A stretch of 64,000 bases of DNA from JAKEHA01 sp964560355 (GCA_964560355.1 CAZLLI010000004.1:3431-67430); one strand, 5' to 3'; counted from the stretch's first letter, positions 1 to 9,217 are shown. Notes: a model not told the origin generated them from the sequence alone. Program-made: numbers and translations.

Positions 1-1
1 T

Positions 2-814
2 CTCCGCGCTCCCCAATTGACGCCGGAGCTGCGCGGTTACGCCCTCGCCGAAGAGCTCGGGTGCCACGGCTGCCACGGGCCGCGCGGCACCGGCGGCGTT
101 CACAATCCGCGTGCGGGCGTCGCGCAAACGACCGGCGAAATTCCGGCGTGGGACGGCGGCACCGCGATGATGTACGTGAAGAACGAAGACGAGATCCGCG
201 AGTGGATTCTCGACGGACGCCCGTGGCGACTGGTGCTGCGCGACTCGCTCGAAGCGCGCGCGCGCGCCGACTCCGATTCGGCCTCGCCGTTCCCGGAGCC
301 GGGACGCGTCGACGTGCGGCCGCGGCACCTCGCGGCCAGCGCGCCGCCCGTGCGCATGCCGGCGTATCGCGGCGTGGTCGACGAACGCCAGCTCGAAGAC
401 TTGGTCGCGTACTACAAGGTGGTGGCGGCGTTCGGCGCCGACGTGGACGCGATGCCCGACGACGCCCGTCGCGGCTACCAGGTCGCGCGCGACACCGGAT
501 GCTTCGGCTGTCACGGGCCCGGCGGTCGCCTCGGCGCGAAGAATCCGCGCAGCTTCAAGGGCTACGTCCCCCCCTGGCACGGCCCCGACTTCGAGGAGTT
601 GGTTCGAAACGAAACCGAATTGCGCGCGTGGATCGAAGACGGCAGCATTGCGCGCATCACCGAGAATCGTGTCGGGCGCTGGTTCGTGACGCGACAAGTC
701 GTCAAGATGCCCGCGTATCAGGGCGTGCTCCCGGATTCCAGCGTCGACGACGTGGTCGCATACATCAACTGGTTGTCGCGCTCGTCCAAGGAAACCGCGC
801 CGGCCCAACCATAG
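2..814 (+). CDS. Diheme c-type cytochrome, 5' end outside window
   Basis: The reading frame is open to the left edge, so the start codon lies outside the window; the first possible internal start is TTG at 17. Two CxxCH heme-attachment motifs (nt 62-76 and 500-514) are each followed by a Met-Pro-Ala-Tyr segment that can supply the axial methionine, so the protein is two tandem class I cytochrome c domains of about 130 residues. Cytochromes of this kind carry electrons in the periplasm. The short Asp/Glu-rich helices with conserved Trp fit that fold. No oxidase or reductase partner is visible; it may lie upstream. The heme motifs are seen directly; the electron partner is unknown. Confidence 0.85.
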   Translation, partial: LRAPQLTPELRGYALAEELGCHGCHGPRGTGGVHNPRAGVAQTTGEIPAWDGGTAMMYVKNEDEIREWILDGRPWRLVLRDSLEARARADSDSASPFPEPGRVDVRPRHLAASAPPVRMPAYRGVVDERQLEDLVAYYKVVAAFGADVDAMPDDARRGYQVARDTGCFGCHGPGGRLGAKNPRSFKGYVPPWHGPDFEELVRNETELRAWIEDGSIARITENRVGRWFVTRQVVKMPAYQGVLPDSSVDDVVAYINWLSRSSKETAPAQP

Positions 815-906
815 GACGCCGCCATCGCGGCGGTCGCCGCTTGCGGCCTCCCCCCTGGGTCGCGTAGTCTTGTTCCGCTCCCAACATCGAACCCGAGGTA
901 TTCAAC

Positions 907-3114
907 ATGCTCTCTCTCAGAATTCTTCGCGTCCGTTCGTCCGCAGCGGTCGTGGCCGTCGTCGGTTTGATTGCGCTCGCGGGCGCCGCGCGCGCGGACC
1001 TCGACAGCGGCGAATGGCCGCAGGTGCTCAAGGTCAAGCAGGGCAAGATCGTGATCTATCAGCCGCAGCCCGAGTCGCTGCAGGGCACCATCCTCAAGTC
1101 GCGCGCCGCGGTTTCGATCACCCCCAAGGGTAAGGACGAGCCCGTGTTCGGCGCCGTGTGGCTCGACGCCAAGGTCGACATCCGCAAAGACGACCGCGAG
1201 GTGAAGATCGAGGGAATCTCGGTGACGAAGGCGCGCCTCGCCGACGCCAAGCCCGAGCAAGAGGAAGCGTTCATTCGCATTCTCCAAGAAGAGATCGGCG
1301 ACTCGCGTTTCACCATCGACTACGACCGCTTGCTCGCGAGTTTGCAGGACGCGGAAGTTTCGAAGAGCACCGCGGAAGGACTTCGCAACGCGCCGCCCAA
1401 GGTCCTGTTCGAGTTCGAGCCCGCGATCCTCGTCGTTGTCGACGGACAGCCGATTCTGCGCAACATCCCGGGCACCGAACTCCAGCGCGTCGTCAACACG
1501 CCGTCGTACGTCGTGAAGCACCAGGATGCGTTTTGGCTCAACGGCGGCAAGGACTGGTTCACGTCGAAGTCGATCACGGGCGAATGGAAGCGCGACGGCG
1601 CGCCGCGCTCGGTCGAGAAGGCGTTCGAAGACGAGATGGCCGCGACCGGCGCGCAAAGGCCCGAAGAGCCCAAGGACAAGCGCGTGCCGAAGATCATCGC
1701 CGCCACCACGCCCACCGAGCTCATCGTGATCGACGGCGAGACGCAATTCGCCCCGCTGGTGGGAACCGAGCTTTTGTGTGTGACCAACACCGACAGCGAC
1801 GTGTTCATGGACGTGCCGTCGCAGAAGTACTACCTCGTGCTCTCGGGTCGCTGGTACCGCAGCAGCATGACCGACGGACCGTGGCAGTACGTCCGTTCCG
1901 ATTCGCTGCCGTCGTACTTCGCGCAAATACCGCCCGGGTCGGACAAGGCGGACGTGCTCCCGTATGTCGCGGGGACGGCGCAGGCCGAGGACGCCGTGCT
2001 CGACGCCCACGTCCCGCAGACCGCCGCCATCGTGCGCGCGCAGGCCACGCTCGACGTGACCTACGACGGCGAGCCCAAATTCGAATCGATCCCGGGGACG
2101 TCGATCGCGCTCGCGCAAAACACCAACAAGACGGTGCTCAAGATTCGCGACGGCTACTATTGCTGCGACAACGCGATTTGGTTCGTGTCGAATTCGCCCA
2201 TGGGACCATGGGTGGTGTGCGACCAGGTGCCGGAAGAAGTGCAAAACATTCCACCCGAAAGCGCCGCGTACAACACGAAGTACGTCTACGTTTACGAGTC
2301 GACGCCCGAAGTCGTGTACGTCGGCTACACGCCCGCTTACATCGGGTGCTATCCATACTATGGCTCGGTCGTGTACGGAACCGGCTGGTACTATCCTCCC
2401 TACGTGAGTCCTCACTACTACTACCCGCGTCCGTGCACGTGGGGATTCCACATGAGCTACAACTCGTACTCCGGGTGGAGTTTCGGCATGAGCTGGAGCA
2501 CGGGGTGGGGAAGCGTGTCGGTCGGCTTCGGTGGTTACGGCGGCTACCCCGGTTACGGCGGCGGTTGGTGGGGACCGCCGGGCTATCGCCCGATTCCGCC
2601 CGGCGGGCGCCCGGGCTACGGCGGGGGAGGCGGACGCGTCGACCATCATGGTCGCGACAACATGTACAACCGTCCGTCGACGCAGCCCGCGGTCGCCGAT
2701 CGCGCAACGCGCGATCGCAATTCACCGGGCGCGTCGCGCGAACGTCCGACCGCGTCGACGCGCGACGCGCAGCCCGCGCGCGGAACCGCGAACAACGTCT
2801 ACACCGACAAGAACGGCAATGTGATGCGGCGCGAAAACGACGGCTCGTGGTCGCAGCGCCAGAACGGCAATTGGCAGCCGCAGAGCAAGGACGCCGCCAC
2901 GCGCCCGTCGACGCAGCCCGGCGCCGGGGCGAATCGTCCCAGCACGCAACCCGCGACCGGACAGACGCGGCCGTCGCAGGGGAACACGCAGCAGCTCAAT
3001 CGGGATTATCAGAACCGCCAGCGCGGGAACTACAACAGCAACCAGTACCGATCGCAATCGCGGCCGTCGTCGCGGCCGGCCGGGCGCAGCGGTGGCGGAG
3101 GGCGCCGGCGCTAG
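907..3114 (+). CDS. Large secreted Tyr/Gly-rich protein with repeated W-GPW modules
   Basis: A 735-residue protein with an N-terminal signal peptide ending near ARA-DL. The middle contains at least three repeats of a module with IPGT, a run of hydrophobic strands, a Trp/Tyr-rich core and a closing GPW (for example SPMGPWVVCDQVP), resembling proteins often annotated as carbohydrate-binding family V/XII-like. Residues about 460-580 are extremely rich in Tyr, Gly and Pro, and the tail is a low-complexity Ser/Arg/Gln segment with repeated RPSTQP. Nothing catalytic is visible. It is probably a periplasmic or surface structural/binding protein. A single related module occurs in the small lipoprotein at 25274-25651. 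The ATG at 907 is chosen because it gives the signal peptide. Confidence 0.7.
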   Translation: MLSLRILRVRSSAAVVAVVGLIALAGAARADLDSGEWPQVLKVKQGKIVIYQPQPESLQGTILKSRAAVSITPKGKDEPVFGAVWLDAKVDIRKDDREVKIEGISVTKARLADAKPEQEEAFIRILQEEIGDSRFTIDYDRLLASLQDAEVSKSTAEGLRNAPPKVLFEFEPAILVVVDGQPILRNIPGTELQRVVNTPSYVVKHQDAFWLNGGKDWFTSKSITGEWKRDGAPRSVEKAFEDEMAATGAQRPEEPKDKRVPKIIAATTPTELIVIDGETQFAPLVGTELLCVTNTDSDVFMDVPSQKYYLVLSGRWYRSSMTDGPWQYVRSDSLPSYFAQIPPGSDKADVLPYVAGTAQAEDAVLDAHVPQTAAIVRAQATLDVTYDGEPKFESIPGTSIALAQNTNKTVLKIRDGYYCCDNAIWFVSNSPMGPWVVCDQVPEEVQNIPPESAAYNTKYVYVYESTPEVVYVGYTPAYIGCYPYYGSVVYGTGWYYPPYVSPHYYYPRPCTWGFHMSYNSYSGWSFGMSWSTGWGSVSVGFGGYGGYPGYGGGWWGPPGYRPIPPGGRPGYGGGGGRVDHHGRDNMYNRPSTQPAVADRATRDRNSPGASRERPTASTRDAQPARGTANNVYTDKNGNVMRRENDGSWSQRQNGNWQPQSKDAATRPSTQPGAGANRPSTQPATGQTRPSQGNTQQLNRDYQNRQRGNYNSNQYRSQSRPSSRPAGRSGGGGRRR

Positions 3115-3121
3115 GGCGGCG

Positions 3122-3775
3122 CTACTTGTTCACGATGACGCCGCTCTTGCGCAGCTCGGGCAGCACGAGCTGCGTGACTTCGCGGCGAATCTGTTCCGAA
3201 CTGGTGGGGTCGACGGTCTCCGTCGTCCCCGTCCACACCAGCGTGCCGCCGCGGTCGGTGCTCCATACGTCGATGCGAATGCGCACGACTTCGTCGCGCT
3301 CGACGTAGCCCGGCTGGTAGATGGTCTGGTACGCGGGATAGTAGTAACTCCCCCAGTAACCGTACGGGCTGTACCCGTAGCCGTACCCGCCGTAGTACGG
3401 ACCCGGCACCGCGGTCACGTAGCCCGGCACGTAGGTGTCGCGCGTCTCCGTGCCCAACGGAATGACTACCAGCACGCCGTTGTAGCCGTCGCGCTTCACC
3501 ACGTCGACCACCTGCTGCGTGTCGGGGAGTGCCGACGGAAATTCGCGGTACGACGCGGTCGCCGTCAACTTGACCCGCGTCAGCTCACTGACCACCGAAT
3601 CTTCGATGAAGCGACGACGCCCTTCGTCGGTTCGAAATCCCACCACGAACATCTTGTCGATCGGCTTCTGCGGGTACTGCGGATCCTTCCACATGTTGGC
3701 GATGCGCGAGCTCGAGCACGCGCCCAGCAACGTCGCCAGCGCGACGACAACAAGGCCGATTCTTCGCTGCTTCAT
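3122..3775 (-). CDS. Lipoprotein, DUF4136-like
   Basis: A 217-residue lipoprotein: basic start MKQRR, hydrophobic stretch, then the lipobox LLGAC with the acylated Cys at residue 20. The mature part begins SSSRIANMWKDP and ends with a domain (VWTGTTETVDPTSSEQIRREV) typical of DUF4136-like envelope lipoproteins of unknown function. A Tyr/Gly-rich insert (residues about 125-150) interrupts the domain. It is paralogous to the lipoprotein at 7044-7673, which shares the N-terminal NMW motif, the LPDSQQV-like segment and the VWTG...VDPT ending. It converges on the gene at 907-3114 with a 7-bp gap. No function is known; I infer it is exposed on a membrane face. Confidence 0.75.
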   Translation of the reverse strand: MKQRRIGLVVVALATLLGACSSSRIANMWKDPQYPQKPIDKMFVVGFRTDEGRRRFIEDSVVSELTRVKLTATASYREFPSALPDTQQVVDVVKRDGYNGVLVVIPLGTETRDTYVPGYVTAVPGPYYGGYGYGYSPYGYWGSYYYPAYQTIYQPGYVERDEVVRIRIDVWSTDRGGTLVWTGTTETVDPTSSEQIRREVTQLVLPELRKSGVIVNK

Positions 3776-3926
3776 GGCTTACTCCTTCGAGAGTCGGTGG
3801 CCGGCTCATTCTAGCAAGCCCGTCGTCGAGCCTCAAGCGCGCCACTCGAGTCGGCGCTTGCCGTCGCGGTTGCGCTCGCGTACTCTAGTGCGCGGTTGCG
3901 TTCACTGCCGGAGGATTCGAAGTCGC

Positions 3927-6056
3927 ATGAATACACACAGTCGAACTCTCGCGCCGTGGTCGTTGGTTCTTGCCGCGGTTTGTACCTTGTTCGCCACGAC
4001 GGTTTCCGCCGCCGAAGATCCGCCCGGCTCGCACCGCGATTGGGGCGTCAGCTGGAAGATTCGCGCGGGCGGAGCGGGCGGCGGGTACGGTGATTTTCTG
4101 CACAAGGGCACCGCGTGGGACCTCGACATCTTCAAGCAGCGCGGCGACTGGCGCTATGGCGTCGGTTTGATGTTCGGGTCGCTGAGTTACAGCTCGCCGT
4201 ACGACGCTTCCGGTCAGCCGGAGTGGGCGCACTTCGAGACGTTCGCGTACGCGCAGCGCATGTTTCGCGACAACGAGACACTGCGCCCCTACCTGCAGGG
4301 ACGCGTCGGCATCGCGCGCGTGCACCCGCGCTCGACGCACGACCCGGAAGATTCTTGGTTCTTGAAGGAGCCGGCCGACGAGCTCGACCCCGGCGAGAGC
4401 GCGACCGACGCCGTCAACGGCATCGGCCTGAGTTTCATCCCCGGCGTGGAGTTCGACCTCACGAACTCCATCGCCCTCGATCTTTCGGCCTATGTCAATT
4501 TCTTCCTGACCGACAAGTACGCGCTGCAGGACTACCTGGGCAATCGTCCCGTCGACCACGAGGACACCGGCACCGGCGTCGAGTGGGGCACTCGCGTGGG
4601 GGTGACGTGGCGGCCGCTTTCGTTCGACCGGCCGGTGCCGATGCGCACCGCGTCACCCGACACGACGCCGCTCGATCCGCCCAGCAAATTCAAGGACGCG
4701 TGGGACGTCACCGTGAGCCCGGGCTGGGCCGCGGCGGAAGTGCTCGCGATCAACTTCGGCGCGTCGATGTTCAACGAGTACGTGCGCCAGGCCAACTTCA
4801 ACCAGATCAGCCCGCGCAGCTTCTGGGCCAATATCGAAGATGGCTTCGAGTACGACGACAACAAGTTCAAGACCAACCAGCTGATCCATCCGTTCAACGG
4901 CAGCACGTATTACAACGGCGCGCGCGCCAATGGACTTTCCTACTGGCCGTCGACGATCTTCGCGCTCACGGGCGCCTTCATCTGGGAAGCGATGGGCGAG
5001 ACGCACCCGATGTCGTACAACGACATGATCTCGACCGGTATCGGCGGCATCGCATTCGGCGAAGCGACGTACCGCATTTCGTCGAGCATTCTGGACAACC
5101 GCGGCACCGGCAGCGGCCGCGTGTGGCGCGAGATCGGCGCCTTCTTGGTCGACCCGGTGCGCGGCTTCAACCGCTTCTTGTCGGGACAGGCGACGCGCGT
5201 CAGCGGCAATCCCGAGAGCCCCTACGACTGGCGTCCGCTCTATTACAACGACGGTTTCAGCGCCGGCGTGCGCACGATCGGCAAGGGGGAATCGATTCAC
5301 GACAGCACGCAGACGCAAGCCTACGTTCAGATCAACCTGAACCACGGCAGCCCGTGGGACAACTCGCGCCGCAAGCCTTTCGACCATTTCGATTTCGCCG
5401 CGCAATTCAACGGCGACGACAAAGTGCCGCTGGGACGCTTGCAGATTCGCGGCGACTTGTTCTCGAAGTCACTCGGCGAGCGCAAGAACCATGCGATCGC
5501 GTTCGTGCAGTACTTCGACTACGTCAACAACAACGCGTACGAATTCGGCGGGCAGAGCTTCGGCGGCGCGTTCTACTCGCGCTTCCGCACCGAATCGAAG
5601 CTGCGCATTCAAACCCGCCTCGACTTGGCCCTGATGCTCCTCGGCGGCGTGAACTCGGACTACGCGTACGTGGTGGTGACGCCGGAGCAGGAACGCCCGC
5701 GCGAGTACGACTACGGCGACGGCGGCGGCGCGTCGTTGGAAGTGCAGGCGAGCTACAACCAGCGCGTCTTCGTGAACATGTTCTACCGGGGACAAATGAT
5801 TCACGTGACCAACGGGTCGATCTACAACGGCGACAGCGGCGTGAACTACAAGGCGGAACATTTCGTGGAGGCGACCGGAATCGGGGTGCAAGTTCCTCTG
5901 CGCAGCGTCATGAGCGTCGGCGTCGACGGCATCGTGTTCTTGCGCCAGAGCCACTTCGACAATCCGGAGTTCATCGACCGCGATCTTCGCGTGCCGCAGG
6001 TGCGCATGTACCTCGCGTGGTCGCCGAGCCGCGGGACGACGGGTCCTTCGCAGTAG
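3927..6056 (+). CDS. DUF3943 outer-membrane protein
   Basis: The ATG at 3927 is preceded by GGAGG at 3910-3914 and starts a signal peptide ending VSAAED; the open frame further upstream is a chance extension. The 709-residue product has an N-terminal barrel-like part (alternating strands, YGVGLMFGSL..., LQGRVGIARV) and a central DUF3943 region: AEVLAINFGASMFNEYVRQ, then WPSTIFALTGAFIWEAMGE and GGIAFGEATYRISS. The C-terminal half is again amphipathic strands ending in YLAWSP. The family is found in outer membranes of Gram-negative bacteria and its function is unknown. It is divergent from the lipoprotein at 3122-3775, with 151 bp between them. Confidence 0.85.
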   Translation: MNTHSRTLAPWSLVLAAVCTLFATTVSAAEDPPGSHRDWGVSWKIRAGGAGGGYGDFLHKGTAWDLDIFKQRGDWRYGVGLMFGSLSYSSPYDASGQPEWAHFETFAYAQRMFRDNETLRPYLQGRVGIARVHPRSTHDPEDSWFLKEPADELDPGESATDAVNGIGLSFIPGVEFDLTNSIALDLSAYVNFFLTDKYALQDYLGNRPVDHEDTGTGVEWGTRVGVTWRPLSFDRPVPMRTASPDTTPLDPPSKFKDAWDVTVSPGWAAAEVLAINFGASMFNEYVRQANFNQISPRSFWANIEDGFEYDDNKFKTNQLIHPFNGSTYYNGARANGLSYWPSTIFALTGAFIWEAMGETHPMSYNDMISTGIGGIAFGEATYRISSSILDNRGTGSGRVWREIGAFLVDPVRGFNRFLSGQATRVSGNPESPYDWRPLYYNDGFSAGVRTIGKGESIHDSTQTQAYVQINLNHGSPWDNSRRKPFDHFDFAAQFNGDDKVPLGRLQIRGDLFSKSLGERKNHAIAFVQYFDYVNNNAYEFGGQSFGGAFYSRFRTESKLRIQTRLDLALMLLGGVNSDYAYVVVTPEQERPREYDYGDGGGASLEVQASYNQRVFVNMFYRGQMIHVTNGSIYNGDSGVNYKAEHFVEATGIGVQVPLRSVMSVGVDGIVFLRQSHFDNPEFIDRDLRVPQVRMYLAWSPSRGTTGPSQ

Positions 6057-6352
6057 CCTTGCGCTCCGGTGACCCCGCCGGCGCAAAATGATGCAATCGC
6101 ATCATGGCGCGCGCGCGAAAATCGGTCCAAATTAGGACCGTGAGACGAGGAGATCGTCGGAAAAGCAGGTCGAGTACCTGAATGACGATCGGTTAATAAC
6201 CTCACCTAGGCCCGCACCGTCGGGCCGATCTCGACCGATGGGGTCGATTTCCAGACCCCGGCCCGGGATTCCTTGCACCAGACGTGGCGCCGGATTGCAA
6301 TGATTCCACGCAGCCGGCGCCACGTGCTATTATCTTGCCGGCCGCACGTGCC
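6057..6352. other. Intergenic region rich in inverted repeats
   Basis: No gene is seen in these 296 bases. They contain five short perfect inverted repeats in a row: ATGATGC/GCATCAT (6088-6105), CGGTCC/GGACCG (6123-6140), CAGGT/ACCTG (6166-6180), GGCCCG/CGGGCC (6209-6226) and TCGACC/GGTCGA (6231-6247). Each spans 15-18 bp with a 4-6 base spacer. They could be operator sites for the LuxR-type regulator that follows, or hairpins in a transcribed leader. A -10-like TATTAT sits at 6328-6333, upstream of the ATG at 6353. Confidence 0.5.
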
Positions 6353-7060
6353 ATGCGTGCTATCGACTCCCACATGGTCCCGGTCGGCGCTCCGATTCCG
6401 CTCTGGGTGGAATCGATCGGCGTCGCGGTCTGGATCACCGACTCGCGCGGTCGCATTCGCTACATCAATCGCCGCGCCGAGGCGCTCTTCGGCCACTCCC
6501 TCGATGATTGGTTCGACCGGCCCTGCCACCTCGTGGTGGCGGGACACACGCGTACGGGTCCGTTCTGCGGGCCGCGCTGCCGCGTGCGCGCGCAAGCGCA
6601 GGCGCACTCCGAGATCGAGCCGGTGCGGATGGAGATCACCGCGCACGACGGCGAGCGCACGGAGGTGTGCGTGGTCGTGATCGCGGCCGACTCTCCGATG
6701 GGAACATTGCTCGTGCACATGGTGGTCGACGACGAGCGCGAGCGCCTCATTCGCGGCTACCTGGAGAAGGTGGTGGGACGGGGCGGGAGCGCGAGCGTCG
6801 AACCCAAGCCGTCGCGCAAGCCGGCGTCGAGGCCGGCGCTGTCACGACGCGAGCGCGAAGTGCTAGCACTCCTCGCCGCGGACGCCAACCTGCACGAGAT
6901 CGCGGACCGGTTGTCGATCAGCCACACCACCGTGCGCAACCACGTGCAGCACATCCTTTCCAAGCTCGGCGTGCACTCGATCTTGGAGGCGGTGGCGGTG
7001 TGGCTGGTGGACGCGCGTCCCCGGCCCGCGGCCCGCTCGCGCGCTAATCCTTCAGAATAA
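6353..7060 (+). CDS. PAS domain - LuxR-type HTH transcriptional regulator
   Basis: A 235-residue one-component regulator. Residues about 15-125 form a PAS domain (GVAVWITDSRGRIRYINRRA, then ALFGHSLDDWFDRPC). The C-terminal 65 residues are a LuxR/GerE helix-turn-helix (LSRREREVLALLAADANLHE, SISHTTVRNHVQHILSKLGV). Between the two lies a Cys pair, FCGPRCRVR, after an earlier DRPCHL cysteine; these could bind a metal or sense redox state, which is inference. I chose ATG 6353; ATG 6374 is also possible, and the GTG at 6284 only extends the frame. The inverted repeats upstream may be autoregulatory sites. There is no adjacent histidine kinase. Confidence 0.85.
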   Translation: MRAIDSHMVPVGAPIPLWVESIGVAVWITDSRGRIRYINRRAEALFGHSLDDWFDRPCHLVVAGHTRTGPFCGPRCRVRAQAQAHSEIEPVRMEITAHDGERTEVCVVVIAADSPMGTLLVHMVVDDERERLIRGYLEKVVGRGGSASVEPKPSRKPASRPALSRREREVLALLAADANLHEIADRLSISHTTVRNHVQHILSKLGVHSILEAVAVWLVDARPRPAARSRANPSE

Positions 7061-7673
7061 CCTTGCGCTTCTGCAGCTCGGGCACGACCTGACCGGCGAC
7101 TTCGGTGCGCAGCTTGTCCGCGTTGGTCGGGTCGACGGGTGTGGTCTGTCCGGTCCACACCAAATGGCCGTCGGCGCGCGCGAGGTCGAGCTGGAAGCGC
7201 ACTTCCTGGTCCTTCTTGTCTTCGGGCACCTTCTGCTGCGCACCGTTCCACGCGACCGTGTAACCGCGCTGCCAGTAGTTGGTCGACGCCGCCGGCGCGG
7301 TGTCGCGATAGCCGCCGTCGGGTCCCGCGTTGGTGACGACGTTGAGCCGGTGCGTCACCAGGGCGGCGTCGTGCTTGTCGCGCTGCATCACCACCGCGAC
7401 TTGCTGCGAGTCGGGGAGATCGGCGGGGAAGAGCTGGTACGACTGGCGCGCGAGCAGCCCTTGGGCCTGGAATTCCGCGGCGAGCGCGTCCTCCCAGAAT
7501 CGCCTCATGTCCGGATCGCGATCGAGCGCGATGACGAGCACGTTGTCGATGCTGGACGTCTTCGCCGTTTCGTCCACCCACATGTTGGTCATGTTGGTGC
7601 TGGAGCAGGCGGAGAACATCGCGGCCGCGACGAGCGCGAACGAGATCAATCGAGGAAAACGAGTAGCACGCAT
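7044..7673 (-). CDS. Lipoprotein, DUF4136-like (paralog)
   Basis: ATG at 7673 is preceded by AGGAGG (7680-7685 on the complementary strand), so the longer frame starting at 7724 is rejected. The 209-residue product has a lipobox MFSAC with the Cys at residue 22, followed by SSTNMTNMW. The mature domain, with SYQLFPADLPDSQQVAVVMQ and a closing LVWTGQTTPVDPTNADKL, matches the lipoprotein at 3122-3775, but this copy lacks its Tyr/Gly-rich insert. The 3' end overlaps the PAS-LuxR gene by 17 bp in convergent orientation. The function is unknown; an envelope role is inferred from the lipobox. Confidence 0.75.
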   Translation of the reverse strand: MRATRFPRLISFALVAAAMFSACSSTNMTNMWVDETAKTSSIDNVLVIALDRDPDMRRFWEDALAAEFQAQGLLARQSYQLFPADLPDSQQVAVVMQRDKHDAALVTHRLNVVTNAGPDGGYRDTAPAASTNYWQRGYTVAWNGAQQKVPEDKKDQEVRFQLDLARADGHLVWTGQTTPVDPTNADKLRTEVAGQVVPELQKRKVILKD

Positions 7674-7734
7674 GGGACCCCTCCTGGTTGCGACCAGGAT
7701 AGCGGGCGCGGGCGCGCTTCTCAAGCCCCAACGA

Positions 7735-9093
7735 TTACTTGAGCCGGACCGTCTGCTTGTACTCCGGAATCTCCGCGTCCCAGCGAAACGCGCGGTCGAA
7801 GTGGCGCCGCAGCGCGTCCGCCGACTTGGGCTCGCCGTGGGTAAGAAACACGCGCTTGGGCGCGGGCTTCACGTTGCTCAGCCATTCGATGAGCTCGGTG
7901 TAGTCGGCGTGCGCCGACATGGAATCGAGGCTCACGACTTCGGCGCGCACGGGGACGAACTGGCCGAAAATCTTGATCTCGTCGGCGCCGTTTTCGAGCG
8001 CTTCGCCGCGCGTGCCGGGGGCCTGAAATCCAGCCAGCAAGACGGTGTTGCGCGGGTCGGGCAAGAGGGTGCGCAAGTGGTGCACGACGCGTCCGCCCGT
8101 CGCCATGCCGCTGCCGGCAAGAATGACGGCGGGTCCGTCGTTGGAATTGAGCGCGCGCGAGGCTTCTTCGCTGCGGATGAATTCGGCCACGCGAAACATG
8201 TCGGCGCATTCGCCGGCGCTGAGCTTGTGCTCGCCCGCGTGGGCGCGAAAGATGTCGGTGGCGTCGATGCCGAGCGGGCTGTTCAAGTACACGGGGACCT
8301 CGGGAATCATGCGCGACTTCTTCAAGTCGGCGATGAGGTACAAGAGCGCCTGCGTGCGCCCCACCGCGAAGGCGGGAATGATCACGGTGCCGCCGCGCTT
8401 CACGGTGCGCGAGATCACGGTGGCGATCTCGTCGCGCGGGTCTTCGTCGGGGTGGAGGCGGTCGCCGTAGGTCGATTCGCACACCAGCACGTCGGCGTGC
8501 TCGACCGGAACCGGCGCCTTCATGATGGGGTCGACCAGCCGGCCCACGTCGCCGGAAAACACGACGCGAAATCCGTTGTGCATGAACGTCACCCAGCCCG
8601 AGCCGAGGATGTGCCCGGCCGGCGTGTAGCGAAAGCGGACGCCGTCGCCCAAATCGATGTCGGTGTCGAACGCGACCGGGTTCAACAGGTGCACCGACTG
8701 CTCGGCTTCTTCGCGCGTGTAGAGCGGAAGCGCGGGGTCGTGGCGCGCGTACTTGTGCTTGGTGAGGAATTGCGCTTCTTCTTCCTGCAAGTGTCCCGAG
8801 TCGGGCAGGAGAATCGCGCACAGATCGCGCGTGGCTTCGGTGCAGTAGACCGGTCCTTTGTAGCCGCGCTTCATGAGCACGGGCAGGTAGCCGCTGTGGT
8901 CGATGTGCGCGTGTGTCAGCACGACGGCGTCGATCTTGGCCACGTCGAAGGGCGGGTCTTCCCAGTTGCGCTGCCGCAGGTTTTTCAACCCTTGGAAGAG
9001 CCCGCAGTCGAGCAAGATGTTCTTGTTGGCGATCGAGAGCAGGTACTTGGAACCGGTGACGGTCTGTGCCGCCCCGTAGAACGAGAGGTACAC
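7735..9093 (-). CDS. MBL-fold / beta-CASP RNA-processing exonuclease
   Basis: A 452-residue metallo-beta-lactamase protein of the beta-CASP (CPSF/YSH1-like) type. The Zn-binding motif HAHIDH appears in VVLTHAHIDHSGYLP near residue 65. Further metal ligands follow (AGHILGSGW; FSGDVGR), then the beta-CASP block (CESTYGDR, IPAFAVGRTQ, AGSGMATGGR) and the C-terminal MSAHADYTEL and FLTHGEP. The family hydrolyses RNA, and bacterial members are thought to act in RNA maturation or decay. The start is GTG (9093), as no ATG lies near the conserved N-terminal FYGAAQTVTGS. A weak purine-rich AAGGGGG precedes it. No operon partner is evident. Confidence 0.9.
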   Translation of the reverse strand: MYLSFYGAAQTVTGSKYLLSIANKNILLDCGLFQGLKNLRQRNWEDPPFDVAKIDAVVLTHAHIDHSGYLPVLMKRGYKGPVYCTEATRDLCAILLPDSGHLQEEEAQFLTKHKYARHDPALPLYTREEAEQSVHLLNPVAFDTDIDLGDGVRFRYTPAGHILGSGWVTFMHNGFRVVFSGDVGRLVDPIMKAPVPVEHADVLVCESTYGDRLHPDEDPRDEIATVISRTVKRGGTVIIPAFAVGRTQALLYLIADLKKSRMIPEVPVYLNSPLGIDATDIFRAHAGEHKLSAGECADMFRVAEFIRSEEASRALNSNDGPAVILAGSGMATGGRVVHHLRTLLPDPRNTVLLAGFQAPGTRGEALENGADEIKIFGQFVPVRAEVVSLDSMSAHADYTELIEWLSNVKPAPKRVFLTHGEPKSADALRRHFDRAFRWDAEIPEYKQTVRLK

Positions 9094-9163
9094 CGAGACC
9101 CCCTTCGTGAGCTGTAACCGCTCCCGCGATTATCCGTATGGGTGGTTACATCCGTCAACGCTG

Positions 9164-9192
9164 TTGCGACTCGCCCCGGCTCGCCCTAAGAT
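9164..9192 (+). promoter_or_regulatory. Sigma-70-type promoter for the SppA-like gene
   Basis: TTGCGA (9164-9169), 17 bases, then TAAGAT (9187-9192). An AGGAGG ribosome-binding site follows at 9201-9206, before the ATG at 9218. The predicted start point, near 9199, would leave a leader of about 20 nt. The call rests on motif and spacing only. Confidence 0.5.
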
Positions 9193-9217
9193 AGCCGCCA
9201 AGGAGGATCCCCACGCC

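Noticed and set aside
819..846. Terminator after the diheme cytochrome
   Set aside because: CCGCC/GGCGG can pair, but the stem is short and no T run follows.
718..2649. Long minus-strand frame opposite the 735-residue secreted protein
   Set aside because: Antisense to a gene with a clear signal peptide and modules; the antisense product is His/Arg/Val-rich with no domain, as expected in GC-rich DNA.
7330..9117. 595-codon plus-strand frame opposite the beta-CASP nuclease
   Set aside because: Shadow of a gene with clear HAHIDH and beta-CASP motifs.
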